Of a stretch of DNA of 17,629 bases, positions 1-6,640 are shown piece after piece (the first letter of the stretch is position 1; the number at the start of each line of letters is the position of its first letter). The DNA lies in assembly GCA_947085285.1 (NCBI GenBank), contig CAMTVZ010000256.1, forward strand, positions 1 through 17,629. Reading direction: 5' to 3'. The notes beneath the pieces are model-generated. The model did no database searches, was not told the DNA's origin, and saw only the letters and a program-made list of their open reading frames with translations. Made by a program: the position numbers and the translations under genes. The stretch is from JASEGV01 sp947085285. GTDB lineage: Bacteria; Bacteroidota; Ignavibacteria; UBA10030; BY39.

Positions 1-42
1 AAAACTATTATCTTTATGTAAATCTATACCTGTGTAATACAT
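1..42 (-). CDS. IS110-family transposase, N-terminal fragment (cut by window edge)
   Basis: Only the first 14 codons are inside the window and they read MYYTGIDLHKDNSF. The 'GIDLHK' segment is the typical beginning of IS110-family (DEDD) transposases, where this Asp is the first residue of the RuvC-like catalytic set. The start is the ATG at 42-40, preceded on the minus strand by AGGAG (54-50) with a 7-base spacer, which is a convincing ribosome binding site. IS110-family recombinases insert elements using a structured non-coding bridge RNA encoded in an element end; that is known for the family and is not visible here. The rest of the gene lies to the left of the window. The short length limits certainty, but motif and ribosome binding site agree. 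Confidence 0.72.
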   Translation of the reverse strand, partial: MYYTGIDLHKDNSF

Positions 43-111
43 ATTGGAGCTCCTGAATTTGTTTGTGATTTATGTTTTTACTCTCAAATATACAAATTTG
101 TGAGTCTCCTT
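43..111 (-). mobile_element. Probable terminal non-coding end of the IS110-like element
   Basis: This AT-rich stretch lies between the transposase start and the first convincing codons of the neighbouring gene remnant. It carries the transposase ribosome binding site inside a GGAGCTCC palindrome (46-53) and an imperfect inverted repeat around 82-103. The true element boundary cannot be placed from one copy. If it lies near 111, the 5' flank of the transposase is only about 70 bases, which seems short for a bridge RNA and would suggest that the RNA is at the other end, as in the IS1111 subgroup. Confidence 0.35.
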
Positions 112-279
112 TTTGGTAATATCAACCTCAATATAGACATTGCCGAAACACTATCTAACCTTACAGGTAAATGGATAAAGAAAATAGAGGAAGATAAAGT
201 TTGGTTGGAAGGAATGTATAAGCCGATTGATACAAAAGATTTGGATTATAAACTAATTAAGCCATTAATTTGGTGGTAA
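112..279 (+). pseudogene. C-terminal remnant of an unidentified protein
   Basis: One plus-strand frame stays open from position 22 to the TAA at 277-279. From about 112 onward it looks like genuine protein: a charged amphipathic stretch (ETLSNLTGKWIKKIEEDKVW) followed by a tail ending KPLIWW. There is no good start codon or ribosome binding site, and the 5' part runs into the presumed insertion-sequence end. This suggests a gene truncated by that insertion. The stop codon lies only 16 bases before the preferred ATG of the RhuM-Fic gene, as expected for the last part of an upstream operon gene. I do not recognise the family. Confidence 0.4.
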
Positions 280-284
280 GGTGA
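278..284 (+). promoter_or_regulatory. Ribosome binding site that favours the ATG at 296
   Basis: AAGGTGA at 278-284 sits 11 bases upstream of the ATG at 296. It overlaps the alternative GTG at 281, so that GTG is less likely to be the start of the RhuM-Fic gene. Confidence 0.5.
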
Positions 285-295
285 TTGTAAATGGT

Positions 296-1300
296 ATGAA
301 ACAAGAAGAATTTAAAAAAGGTGAAATAGTAATTTATCAGTCCAAAGAAGGACCTGAAATTGATGTTCGCATAAATCAGGATACCGTTTGGCTGAATTTA
401 AATCAAATTGCTCTTTTGTTTGATACCCATAAATCTGGTATTTCACGACATATTAATAACATATATAAAAGCAGAGAACTGGAGCTAAATTCAACTGTTG
501 CAAAAATTGCAACAGTTCAAATGGAGGGTGGTAGAAAGATTGAAAGGAATATTGAGTATTACAATCTGGATATGATTATCTCTGTTGGCTATCGTGTCAA
601 TTCAAAACGGGCAACTCAATTCCGTATCTGGGCAACAAAAACATTAAAAGAACATTTGGTAAAAGGTTATACCATCAATGAAAAACGACTGCTCGAAACA
701 AAAAATAAACTAAACGAACTACAGGAAACCATCTCTTTCCTGCAAGAAAAATCTCAAAATCAACTTTTATCTGGTCAAAAGCAGGAAATTTTTAATCTAC
801 TTGCCAACTATTCCAAGACACTGACTTTGCTTGAGCAATACGATAAAAATACAATTTCAATTGTTAAAAAGAACAAAGGTAAGTTTGTATTAAAATATGA
901 AGATGCCGTAAGCATTATCAAACAGATAAAAAAAGAATTGATTGCTAAAAAAGAAGCCAGTGAATTGTTCGGGAAGGAAGTGGATGAAAAACTCAAAGGC
1001 ATTTTGGGTAATCTTTATCAAACCTTTGGTGGGAAGGAACTTTATCCTTCATTAGAAGAAAAAGCCGCCCATCTTTTGTATTTCATCATCAAAGACCATC
1101 CTTTTGTAGATGGGAACAAACGAATTGCCTCTTTTCTGTTTGTTTATTTTTTAGATAAAAATAATTTTCTTTATCGCAAAACCGGTGAAAAAAAGATTAA
1201 CGACAATGCTCTAACCGCTCTAACTCTTTTAATTGCTATTAGCGATCCAAAAGAAAAAGAAAAATTAAACAAAATCATTACCAATTTTTTATCAATATGA
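296..1300 (+). CDS. RhuM-Fic/Doc fusion protein
   Basis: This 334-residue protein has two recognisable halves. Residues about 8-130 match the RhuM ('virulence RhuM') family, with a helix-turn-helix-like WLNLNQIALLFDTHKSGISRH segment and the conserved YYNLDMIISVGYRVNS and FRIWAT motifs. A coiled-coil-like linker (about 130-160) leads to a Fic domain with HPFVDGNKR near residues 268-276. The NKR form resembles Doc kinases (HxFxDxNKR) more than classical AMPylating Fic proteins (HxFxxGNGR), so the modification chemistry is open. No clear inhibitory helix motif is seen. The stop overlaps the next ATG (ATGA at 1297-1300), so it was translated together with the Res-like gene. RhuM-Fic genes commonly occur in restriction-modification loci, and a toxin or defence role is inferred. 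A GTG at 281 would add five residues. Confidence 0.85.
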   Translation: MKQEEFKKGEIVIYQSKEGPEIDVRINQDTVWLNLNQIALLFDTHKSGISRHINNIYKSRELELNSTVAKIATVQMEGGRKIERNIEYYNLDMIISVGYRVNSKRATQFRIWATKTLKEHLVKGYTINEKRLLETKNKLNELQETISFLQEKSQNQLLSGQKQEIFNLLANYSKTLTLLEQYDKNTISIVKKNKGKFVLKYEDAVSIIKQIKKELIAKKEASELFGKEVDEKLKGILGNLYQTFGGKELYPSLEEKAAHLLYFIIKDHPFVDGNKRIASFLFVYFLDKNNFLYRKTGEKKINDNALTALTLLIAISDPKEKEKLNKIITNFLSI

Positions 1301-1666
1301 AGCTGTACTTACAACACATAATTGAATCCATCCAAAACTCAACTCTTCCCGCCGAATGGCAGGGATTTGACTTGGAAAGTTTTTCAAAGTCAAAACGGTT
1401 ATTTGATTATCAGCAAAAGGCATTAGAGAACAGCATCAAAGCACTGTGGCTATTTTATGAAGAATGTAAAGGTGATAAAGAAGCATTCTACAATAAATTC
1501 AAAGACAATGGACTTGTTGAAAACCTTGATTTTGACTTAAAAAAGGATGGTTCGACTTCGCTCACCAAAAGCAAGGCAATCCCTTATTTGCAGGAATTTG
1601 AAAATGATTACAGAAAAAGTAAAATAGATAGAAACACTGAATATAAATCAAAAAAAAGGATATTAT
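1297..1666 (+). pseudogene. Res-like restriction helicase, 5' fragment
   Basis: The reading frame begins with an ATG overlapping the RhuM-Fic stop. Residues 1-85 resemble the N-terminus of large Res/DEAD-DEAH restriction subunits: an HIIESIQNSTLP start, the WQGFDLESF segment and the KRLFDYQQKALENSIKALW helix that precedes the helicase motifs. No Walker A or DEAH motif follows. After about residue 85 (near 1550) the similarity I recognise fades, and the frame runs by chance into the next gene, in a different frame, until a stop at 1735-1737. I therefore read it as a gene truncated near 1550-1660. Its matching C-terminal end is found at 3813-4442. Family assignment is from recalled similarity, and the exact restriction type (type III or a relative) is not settled. 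Confidence 0.65.
1549..1566 (+). repeat. Possible dispersed repeat unit at the break in the Res gene
   Basis: GGTTCGACTTCGCTCACC is an imperfect palindrome. The reverse complement, with its GAGCGAAGTCGAA core, resembles short interspersed repeats that I recall from Bacteroidota genomes. It lies where the resemblance to Res proteins stops, so it may mark a recombination point. Only one copy is visible in the window. Confidence 0.3.
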
Positions 1667-3454
1667 ATGATTATCCAACAATACTCAGTCAACCAACATC
1701 CTATTCAAATTTTATTGAGCTGGATTCAAGCAGGTGAAATAGCCATTCCAGAAATTCAACGTCCTTTTGTATGGGATTCTACTAAAGTAAGAGACTTTAT
1801 TGATTCTCTTTATCGAGGATATCCAGTAGGATATCTTATTTCCTGGCGGAACCCCGATGTTAAACTTAAAGATGGAAGTTTATCATCAGGTAAGCGTATC
1901 CTTATTGATGGACAACAAAGAATTACAGCTTTGATGGCTGCTATTTTAGGTAAAGAAATCATAACAAAGAATTATGAAAAAAAGAGAATCAAAATAGCTT
2001 TTCATCCAGCCGAAAAAAGATTTGAAGTTAGCAACCCTGCTATTGTTAAAGACAAGAACTGGATCCAAGATATATCTATATTCTTTAAACCTGATTTTAA
2101 ACTACTTCAATCTGTGGAGGATTATTACAATGAAAATAATATTAATGAAAAGGAAAGTATTTATAATAGCTTTGAATCACTAAGAGGTATTGTTAACAAT
2201 CCTATCGGCATAATTGAACTCAATTCAGAACTTGATATTGATACAGTTACTGAGATATTTATACGCATTAATTCGCAAGGGGTTGAACTAAGCCAAGCAG
2301 ATTTCGCTATGTCGAAAATTGCAGTTAATGAAAAATATGGAGGGAATATACTCAGGAAAGCAATAGATTATTTCTCTCATATGTCAGCTTATCCCGATTT
2401 TTACCAACAAATAAGTGAAAAAGATGAAGAGTTTATGCAGACTGATTACTTTAGAAAAATGTCCTGGCTTAAAGACGAACGCGATGATTTATACGACCCA
2501 TCTTATACTGATATATTAAGAGTTGCTTTTACATATAAATTCCAACGAGGAAGGTTACAGGATTTAGTTGCTTTACTTTCAGGTAGAAATTTTGAAACCA
2601 AAACTTATGAAGAAAGTATTGCTGAAAATTCTTTTAAATTACTATCTGAAAGCATATACGAATACATTAATGAAAATAACTTTAAGAAATTGGTAATGAT
2701 ATTGCGTTCTGCTGGATTTATTGACTCATCAATGATTCGCTCACAAAATGCTATTAACTTTGCTTATGTGTTATACCTTACTCTAAGAGAACAAAAATTT
2801 AATCAGGCTTTAATTGAATCGCTTGTCCGTAAATGGTTTGTGCTTTCTATTCTTACAAGTCGTTATTCAGGTTCTCCAGAATCACAATTCGATTATGACA
2901 TAAAAAGAATTAGTGAATTAGGTGCTGAAAAATATATTAATGATGTAATACAAGCTGAACTTTCCGATGGATTCTGGAATGTAGGCTTACCACAACAAAT
3001 GAATACCTCTGTAGCAAGTAGTCCTTCCTTCAATGTATTACTTGCGGCACAAGTGAAAATGAATGACAAGGGATTTTTATCAAAGGATATTACCGTAAAA
3101 GATTTAATTGAATTAAAAGGTGATGTTCATCATATTTTCCCAAAGGAATATTTAAAGAAACAAGGGTTGAATCGAGGAATTTATAACCAGATTGCAAACT
3201 ATGTGATGGCACAAAGTGAAATTAATATCTCCATTGGGGCAAAACCGCCAGAGTTATATTTCAAAGAAATTTTTGAACAATGTAATGGTGGAAAGTTGAA
3301 GTATGGAGGAATTAATTCTTTAGAAGAACTAAAAGAAAATCTTGCAATGAACTGTATCCCAGAAAATATCGCAACAATGAATTACAATGAATTTTTAGAA
3401 GAACGTCGTAAACTCATGGCACAAAAGATTAAAAAATATTTTGAGATGCTATGA
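1667..3454 (+). CDS. DUF262 / HNH (GmrSD-like) restriction protein
   Basis: This 595-residue protein has the DUF262 N-terminal domain: IPEIQRPFVW at 27-36 and the diagnostic DGQQRITAL at 81-89, a ParB-like nucleotide-binding fold. It ends in an HNH-type nuclease region with HHIFPK at 488-493 followed by an Asn-rich segment and IGAKPP at 523-528. Single-chain DUF262-HNH proteins are related to GmrS-GmrD type IV restriction enzymes, which use NTP hydrolysis to cut modified phage DNA; that function is inferred here. The start is well supported, with AAAGGA at 1655-1660 placed six bases before the ATG. The gene is intact and lies between the two ends of a disrupted Res gene, so it was probably acquired as a replacement cassette. 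A four-base ATGA overlap links it to a small downstream frame. Confidence 0.88.
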   Translation: MIIQQYSVNQHPIQILLSWIQAGEIAIPEIQRPFVWDSTKVRDFIDSLYRGYPVGYLISWRNPDVKLKDGSLSSGKRILIDGQQRITALMAAILGKEIITKNYEKKRIKIAFHPAEKRFEVSNPAIVKDKNWIQDISIFFKPDFKLLQSVEDYYNENNINEKESIYNSFESLRGIVNNPIGIIELNSELDIDTVTEIFIRINSQGVELSQADFAMSKIAVNEKYGGNILRKAIDYFSHMSAYPDFYQQISEKDEEFMQTDYFRKMSWLKDERDDLYDPSYTDILRVAFTYKFQRGRLQDLVALLSGRNFETKTYEESIAENSFKLLSESIYEYINENNFKKLVMILRSAGFIDSSMIRSQNAINFAYVLYLTLREQKFNQALIESLVRKWFVLSILTSRYSGSPESQFDYDIKRISELGAEKYINDVIQAELSDGFWNVGLPQQMNTSVASSPSFNVLLAAQVKMNDKGFLSKDITVKDLIELKGDVHHIFPKEYLKKQGLNRGIYNQIANYVMAQSEINISIGAKPPELYFKEIFEQCNGGKLKYGGINSLEELKENLAMNCIPENIATMNYNEFLEERRKLMAQKIKKYFEML

Positions 3455-3642
3455 ATTATGAACAAGCAAAGAAGGTTAATAAAATTGAAAATCTGGATTC
3501 AGATATGAAGATAAAAAATAAAGTTCAAAACAAAAGAACAACTCACAATAACTATAAAATAACCGAACTTGTACCTCTGCCACAGGAATGACAAGTGGTG
3601 AGGTTGGGGGAAGTGGCAAAAAAAATAAAAAGAGACTTCTGA
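3451..3642 (+). pseudogene. Small ORF coupled to the DUF262 gene, reading through TGA into an HsdS-like remnant
   Basis: An ATG at 3451 overlaps the DUF262 stop (ATGA) and opens a 46-codon frame ending at TGA 3589-3591. The last residues are ITELVPLPQE. Continuing in the same frame past the TGA gives QVVRLGEVAKKIKRDF and then a second TGA at 3640-3642. The combined pattern 'PLPxxWxxVRLGEV' is typical of type I restriction specificity subunits (HsdS) at the beginning of a target-recognition domain, and the TGA stands where Trp (TGG) is expected. I read it as a decayed hsdS fragment with a nonsense mutation. The 46-residue peptide might still be made by translational coupling, but nothing suggests a function. 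Confidence 0.45.
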
Positions 3643-3661
3643 AAAATATAAAATAGAACAC

Positions 3662-3703
3662 GCCTGCGTGCCGAAACGCATAGTAGCACTACGGCGTGCA
3701 GGC
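3662..3703. repeat. Hairpin-forming inverted repeat
   Basis: Arms GCCTGCGTGCCG (3662-3673) and CGGCGTGCAGGC (3692-3703) pair over 12 positions, with two G-U wobbles in RNA, around an 18-base loop. The GC-rich arms contrast with the AT-rich surroundings. No U-run follows, so this is not a canonical terminator. It looks like a REP-type dispersed element. Confidence 0.6.
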
Positions 3704-3705
3704 AC

Positions 3706-3775
3706 GGATAAACACAGATGCAACAGATTAACACTGATAATAATCCGTCTATATCCGTCAAATCCGCGTTTATCT
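3706..3775. repeat. Imperfect inverted repeat with 'GATAAAC' arms
   Basis: The arm at 3706-3719 matches the reverse complement of 3762-3775 at 11 of 14 positions, including GATAAAC in both. Between them are two near-copies of ATCCGTC (3743-3749 and 3753-3759). The wording of this element (cggataaacacagat, aatccgcgtttatct) recalls interspersed repeats common in Ignavibacteria-like genomes, though only one copy is present here. Confidence 0.45.
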
Positions 3776-3776
3776 G

Positions 3777-3794
3777 TCCCGATAACTATCGGGA
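3777..3794. repeat. Perfect 18-bp palindromic repeat
   Basis: TCCCGATAACTATCGGGA has eight-base arms with a two-base centre. It lies immediately after the GATAAAC inverted repeat and just before the resumed Res coding sequence, so the three repeats together form one boundary module. Confidence 0.6.
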
Positions 3795-3812
3795 TTTAAA
3801 TGTTTTAATAAT

Positions 3813-4442
3813 CACAGATTTAATTTTTCAGAAGTCTCAAAAAATATTTCCATCAACATTGTCAAAGAAGCTGAAGTTATTTATTCAAGCAATGAAAAAA
3901 TTAAAATTGAATATTTATCTAATCATTACTATTTGCCCGTTGTTTTGTCCGAAGCAGAGAAAGCGGATTATATCAAGCATATTATCAAAACAAAAAGTGA
4001 GATAGATTTTATAAACCAATTAGAAGCGTATCTAAAAGAAGAAGACAATTACTTTAAACAATTCGATTGGTGGTTTTTTTCAAAATTGGACGAAACATTG
4101 GATGAAGTTTACATACCTTACAACAATCCAAAAACAAATAGAATGGATAAATTTAAACCCGATTTTATTTTCTGGTTAAAGAAAGGTACTGAATACACAA
4201 TACTATTCATTGATCCCAAAGGAACCGAGCATACAGATGCTTATAGAAAAATTGATGGCTATTCAAGGATATTTGAAATTGGCGAACAAAAAGAAAGCAG
4301 AGATTTTTTATACAACAGATTTATCATAAACACAAAACTATTGTTTATGCCCGCAAGAGGAGGCATCGCGGGTGTTCCAGAACCGCAAAGAAAATATTGG
4401 TTTGATAACTTTGTTGATTTTGCTAAAAAAATAAAAATCTAA
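3813..4442 (+). pseudogene. Res-like restriction subunit, 3' fragment with nuclease domain
   Basis: The frame is open from before 3813 to the TAA at 4440-4442 and has no credible start. The first internal start-like codon is a TTG at 3933 in mid-domain, while protein-like sequence extends well upstream (SKNISINIVKEAEVIY, then EYLSNHYYLPVVL). It ends in a PD-(D/E)xK-type nuclease: FKPDFIF near 4152-4172 and LFIDPKG near 4203-4223, with Asp, Asp and Lys as the likely catalytic set. The WWFFSKLDETLDEVYIPY segment before it is typical of Res C-termini. It matches the 5' fragment at 1297 as the two ends of one gene, with roughly the helicase core missing. Without a start and motor it is presumably non-functional, unless expressed by coupling. 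Confidence 0.7.
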
Positions 4443-4551
4443 AAAGTCCCTGCCATTTATGGAGAGAATTGAATGACACTGTTCTCATAGGATTTCCTTT
4501 GTTTCAACTACTTCAAATAATGGTGTTATTATTCAAAGTAAGCAAAGTGAT

Positions 4552-4570
4552 GTCGGAATTCAATTCCGAC
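4552..4570. repeat. 19-bp palindrome at the island/operon border
   Basis: GTCGGAATTCAATTCCGAC has eight-base arms and a three-base centre. It directly abuts the stop codon of the branched-chain aminotransferase gene on the minus strand. It could form a hairpin at the 3' end of that operon, but no U-run follows on either strand. A dispersed palindrome or transcript-stabilising hairpin is therefore more likely than a classical terminator. Confidence 0.5.
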
Positions 4571-5491
4571 CTACTTAACAAAAGTCAGCCAACCATGCGG
4601 GTCGTTTCCGTTCTTAACAATATCAAAATATCTTTCCTGCACTAAACGTGTAATCTTTCCTGGTTTGCCGTGGTCAATTGTTTGGTGATTGATACAGCAA
4701 ACAGGAGTTATCTCGGCGGCTGTGCCTGTTACAAAAACTTCGTTAGCAATCATTAAAAACTCACGTGGAATTGTGGTTTCGATGACTTCGATACCTGCAT
4801 CCTTCAAAATTTGAATAACACTTGCACGCGTTATCCCCGGTAGAATTGCATCGGCAATTGATGGAGTATAAACTTTTCCGTTTTTAACTATAAAAATATT
4901 TTCGCCGCTCCCTTCGCTAACATTTCCGTATGCATCGAGTGCAATACCTTCAGCAAAACCGTTTTCGAGGGCTTCAATTTTTATTAACTGTGAACTCAAA
5001 TAATTCCCACCAGCTTTCGACATAGTTGGAATTGTGTTTGGCGCCAGCCTTTGCCACGAAGAAATACAGGCTTTAACACCAGTTTCTAACGACTCGTTGC
5101 CTAAATATGAACTCCATTCCCAAACTGCTATTGCTACTTCAACAGGATTTTTTAACGGGTTCAATCCCATTTCTCCGTAGCCTCGATATACAACAGGGCG
5201 AATATAACAGCTTTTCAATTTGTTATTTTTGATTAGTTTTATTGTAACTTCTTCTAATGTTTCAATGGGATATGGAATTTGTGTATGATAAATTTTTGCC
5301 GAATCATACAAGCGTTCTAAGTGTGGCTTCAATTGAAAAATTGCCGATCCCTTTTTTGTATTATAACAGCGGATTCCTTCGAACCAACTTGAACCATAAT
5401 GCACAACATGCGAAAGTACATGAATTTTAGCAGCGTCCCACTTTACAAATTTTCCGTTCATCCAAATTGTTCCCGATTTTTTTATAGGCAT
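4571..5491 (-). CDS. ilvE: Branched-chain amino acid aminotransferase
   Basis: This 306-residue class IV PLP aminotransferase has the usual IlvE length. It exchanges amino groups between Leu/Ile/Val and their 2-oxo acids in the cytoplasm. It shows the N-terminal IWMNGKFVKWDAA, HYGSSWFEGIRCY (31-43), the Schiff-base Lys159 in MSKAGGNYL, the phosphate/PLP region VSEGSGENIF (191-200) and TGTAAEITPV (255-264). The start is supported by AGGAAGGA a few bases upstream of the ATG. It lies 27 bases after the bCerS-like gene and is probably the last gene of that operon. The pairing may matter: its products (such as 2-oxoisocaproate) are precursors for iso-branched fatty acids common in Bacteroidota sphingolipids. 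That link is inference. A D-amino-acid transaminase is less likely given the strong match to IlvE motifs. Confidence 0.92.
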   Translation of the reverse strand: MPIKKSGTIWMNGKFVKWDAAKIHVLSHVVHYGSSWFEGIRCYNTKKGSAIFQLKPHLERLYDSAKIYHTQIPYPIETLEEVTIKLIKNNKLKSCYIRPVVYRGYGEMGLNPLKNPVEVAIAVWEWSSYLGNESLETGVKACISSWQRLAPNTIPTMSKAGGNYLSSQLIKIEALENGFAEGIALDAYGNVSEGSGENIFIVKNGKVYTPSIADAILPGITRASVIQILKDAGIEVIETTIPREFLMIANEVFVTGTAAEITPVCCINHQTIDHGKPGKITRLVQERYFDIVKNGNDPHGWLTFVK

Positions 5492-5518
5492 AAATAATCC
5501 TTCCTAAATATTATCTAT

Positions 5519-6640
5519 TTAAAAATTACATTCATATATTCTATATGTTTTGTAACGGACTGCATTCATTGTTTCGGCATTGCGGTTCATCATTATGTTG
5601 TCTTCGAGTACCCAGCTTGCTTCGCCCCACTGGTAGCCTAATTTCAATGCACGTTCGGCTGTTTCAAAAAATAACACACCCGCTGCTCCACTCTTCTGGT
5701 ATTCTTTCAGAACACCCAGCACCAAAATACGAACTCCATCAATTTTCTTCTTATGGCACATCAACCTTAAAAGTCCTGGAATCAATCGCCCCTTTTTATT
5801 GTATTTTAAGGCAATGTTCAAGTCGGGAAGTGATAAGACGAAACCTATAGGTTTACCCTCTACTTCGGCGAATATTACGAGCTCGGGAACAACCACTGGT
5901 TTTAGCGATTTTGCCAATGTTTTGAATTCCTCATCAGTCATTTTTACAGCTCCCCAGTTGTACTGCCATGCATCGTTGTAAACTTGATGTACTTTTTGAA
6001 CATCAGCATCAAAATTTTTCATATCGAGACTACGGAAAGTAATTTTATTCCGTTCTTTCACTAATTGCGATACTCTCGATAGCTTTTCACGATTTACGGT
6101 TTCTTGTCGCAAATAGTAGGCATACAAATCTTTGGCTTTCTGGAATCCTTCGGCTTCAATCAATCGGGGATAGTAAGCTGGGTTGTATGGCATCATTACT
6201 GCTGGTGATCTATCGAATCCATCAATCAGCAATCCGTATTCGTCGTTTACTGAGGGGTTTGCCGGACCTCGCATTACCGATATGCCTCTGTCTTTTAACC
6301 ACTTCTTTGCATTATTGAACAGTGCATTTGCAACAATTTGATCGTCGATGCACTCGAAAAAACCGAAAAACCCGATTTTCTCGTTGTGTTCTTTATTATG
6401 ATTATGATTTATGATAGCAGCGATGCGTCCCACAACTTCATTATTATTATTTAATGCGAGAAAAAATTCAGCTTCTGCGTGTTTGTAGAATGGATTTTTT
6501 TTTCGATTTATCAAAAATCTTCTTTCGAATAAAAGAGGTGGTACCCAGTAATGGTTTCCCTCATAAATTTTCCAGGGGAATTTTACAAACTTATTAAACT
6601 CGCTTCGGGTTTTTACTACTGCAACTCTGATTTTACTCAT
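5519..6640 (-). CDS. YghO/bCerS-like GNAT acyltransferase, candidate ceramide synthase
   Basis: This 373-residue protein belongs to the large YghO-like branch of the GNAT superfamily. It has an N-terminal domain with FPWKIYEGNHYWVPPL (21-36), KNPFYKHAEAEFFLA (48-62) and the central RGPANPSVNDEYGLLIDGF (124-142). The C-terminal GNAT half contains VIFAEVEGKPIGFVLSLPD (255-273) and the acyl-CoA pyrophosphate loop QKSGAA at 315-320 (Q/RxxGxG/A). GNAT proteins of this kind include the bacterial ceramide synthase bCerS, which N-acylates the Spt product. The start ATG overlaps the stop of the upstream oxoamine synthase (TGATG), indicating translational coupling and tight co-function. Residues LILV-type membrane segments are absent, so it is probably cytoplasmic or peripheral. 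Acyl donor and exact substrate cannot be read from sequence. Confidence 0.72.
   Translation of the reverse strand: MSKIRVAVVKTRSEFNKFVKFPWKIYEGNHYWVPPLLFERRFLINRKKNPFYKHAEAEFFLALNNNNEVVGRIAAIINHNHNKEHNEKIGFFGFFECIDDQIVANALFNNAKKWLKDRGISVMRGPANPSVNDEYGLLIDGFDRSPAVMMPYNPAYYPRLIEAEGFQKAKDLYAYYLRQETVNREKLSRVSQLVKERNKITFRSLDMKNFDADVQKVHQVYNDAWQYNWGAVKMTDEEFKTLAKSLKPVVVPELVIFAEVEGKPIGFVLSLPDLNIALKYNKKGRLIPGLLRLMCHKKKIDGVRILVLGVLKEYQKSGAAGVLFFETAERALKLGYQWGEASWVLEDNIMMNRNAETMNAVRYKTYRIYECNF

Noticed and set aside
3476..3761. Minus-strand open frames over the region after the DUF262 gene
   Set aside because: They overlap the HsdS-like remnant and the palindromic repeats, have cysteine- and phenylalanine-rich unnatural composition, and lack ribosome binding sites.
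3718..4005. Plus-strand open frame of 95 residues
   Set aside because: It begins inside the repeat cluster and runs in a different frame through the Res 3' fragment, which has much better protein character.
4552..4570. Rho-independent terminator for the ilvE operon
   Set aside because: The hairpin is present but no U-run follows on either strand, so it is listed as a repeat only.
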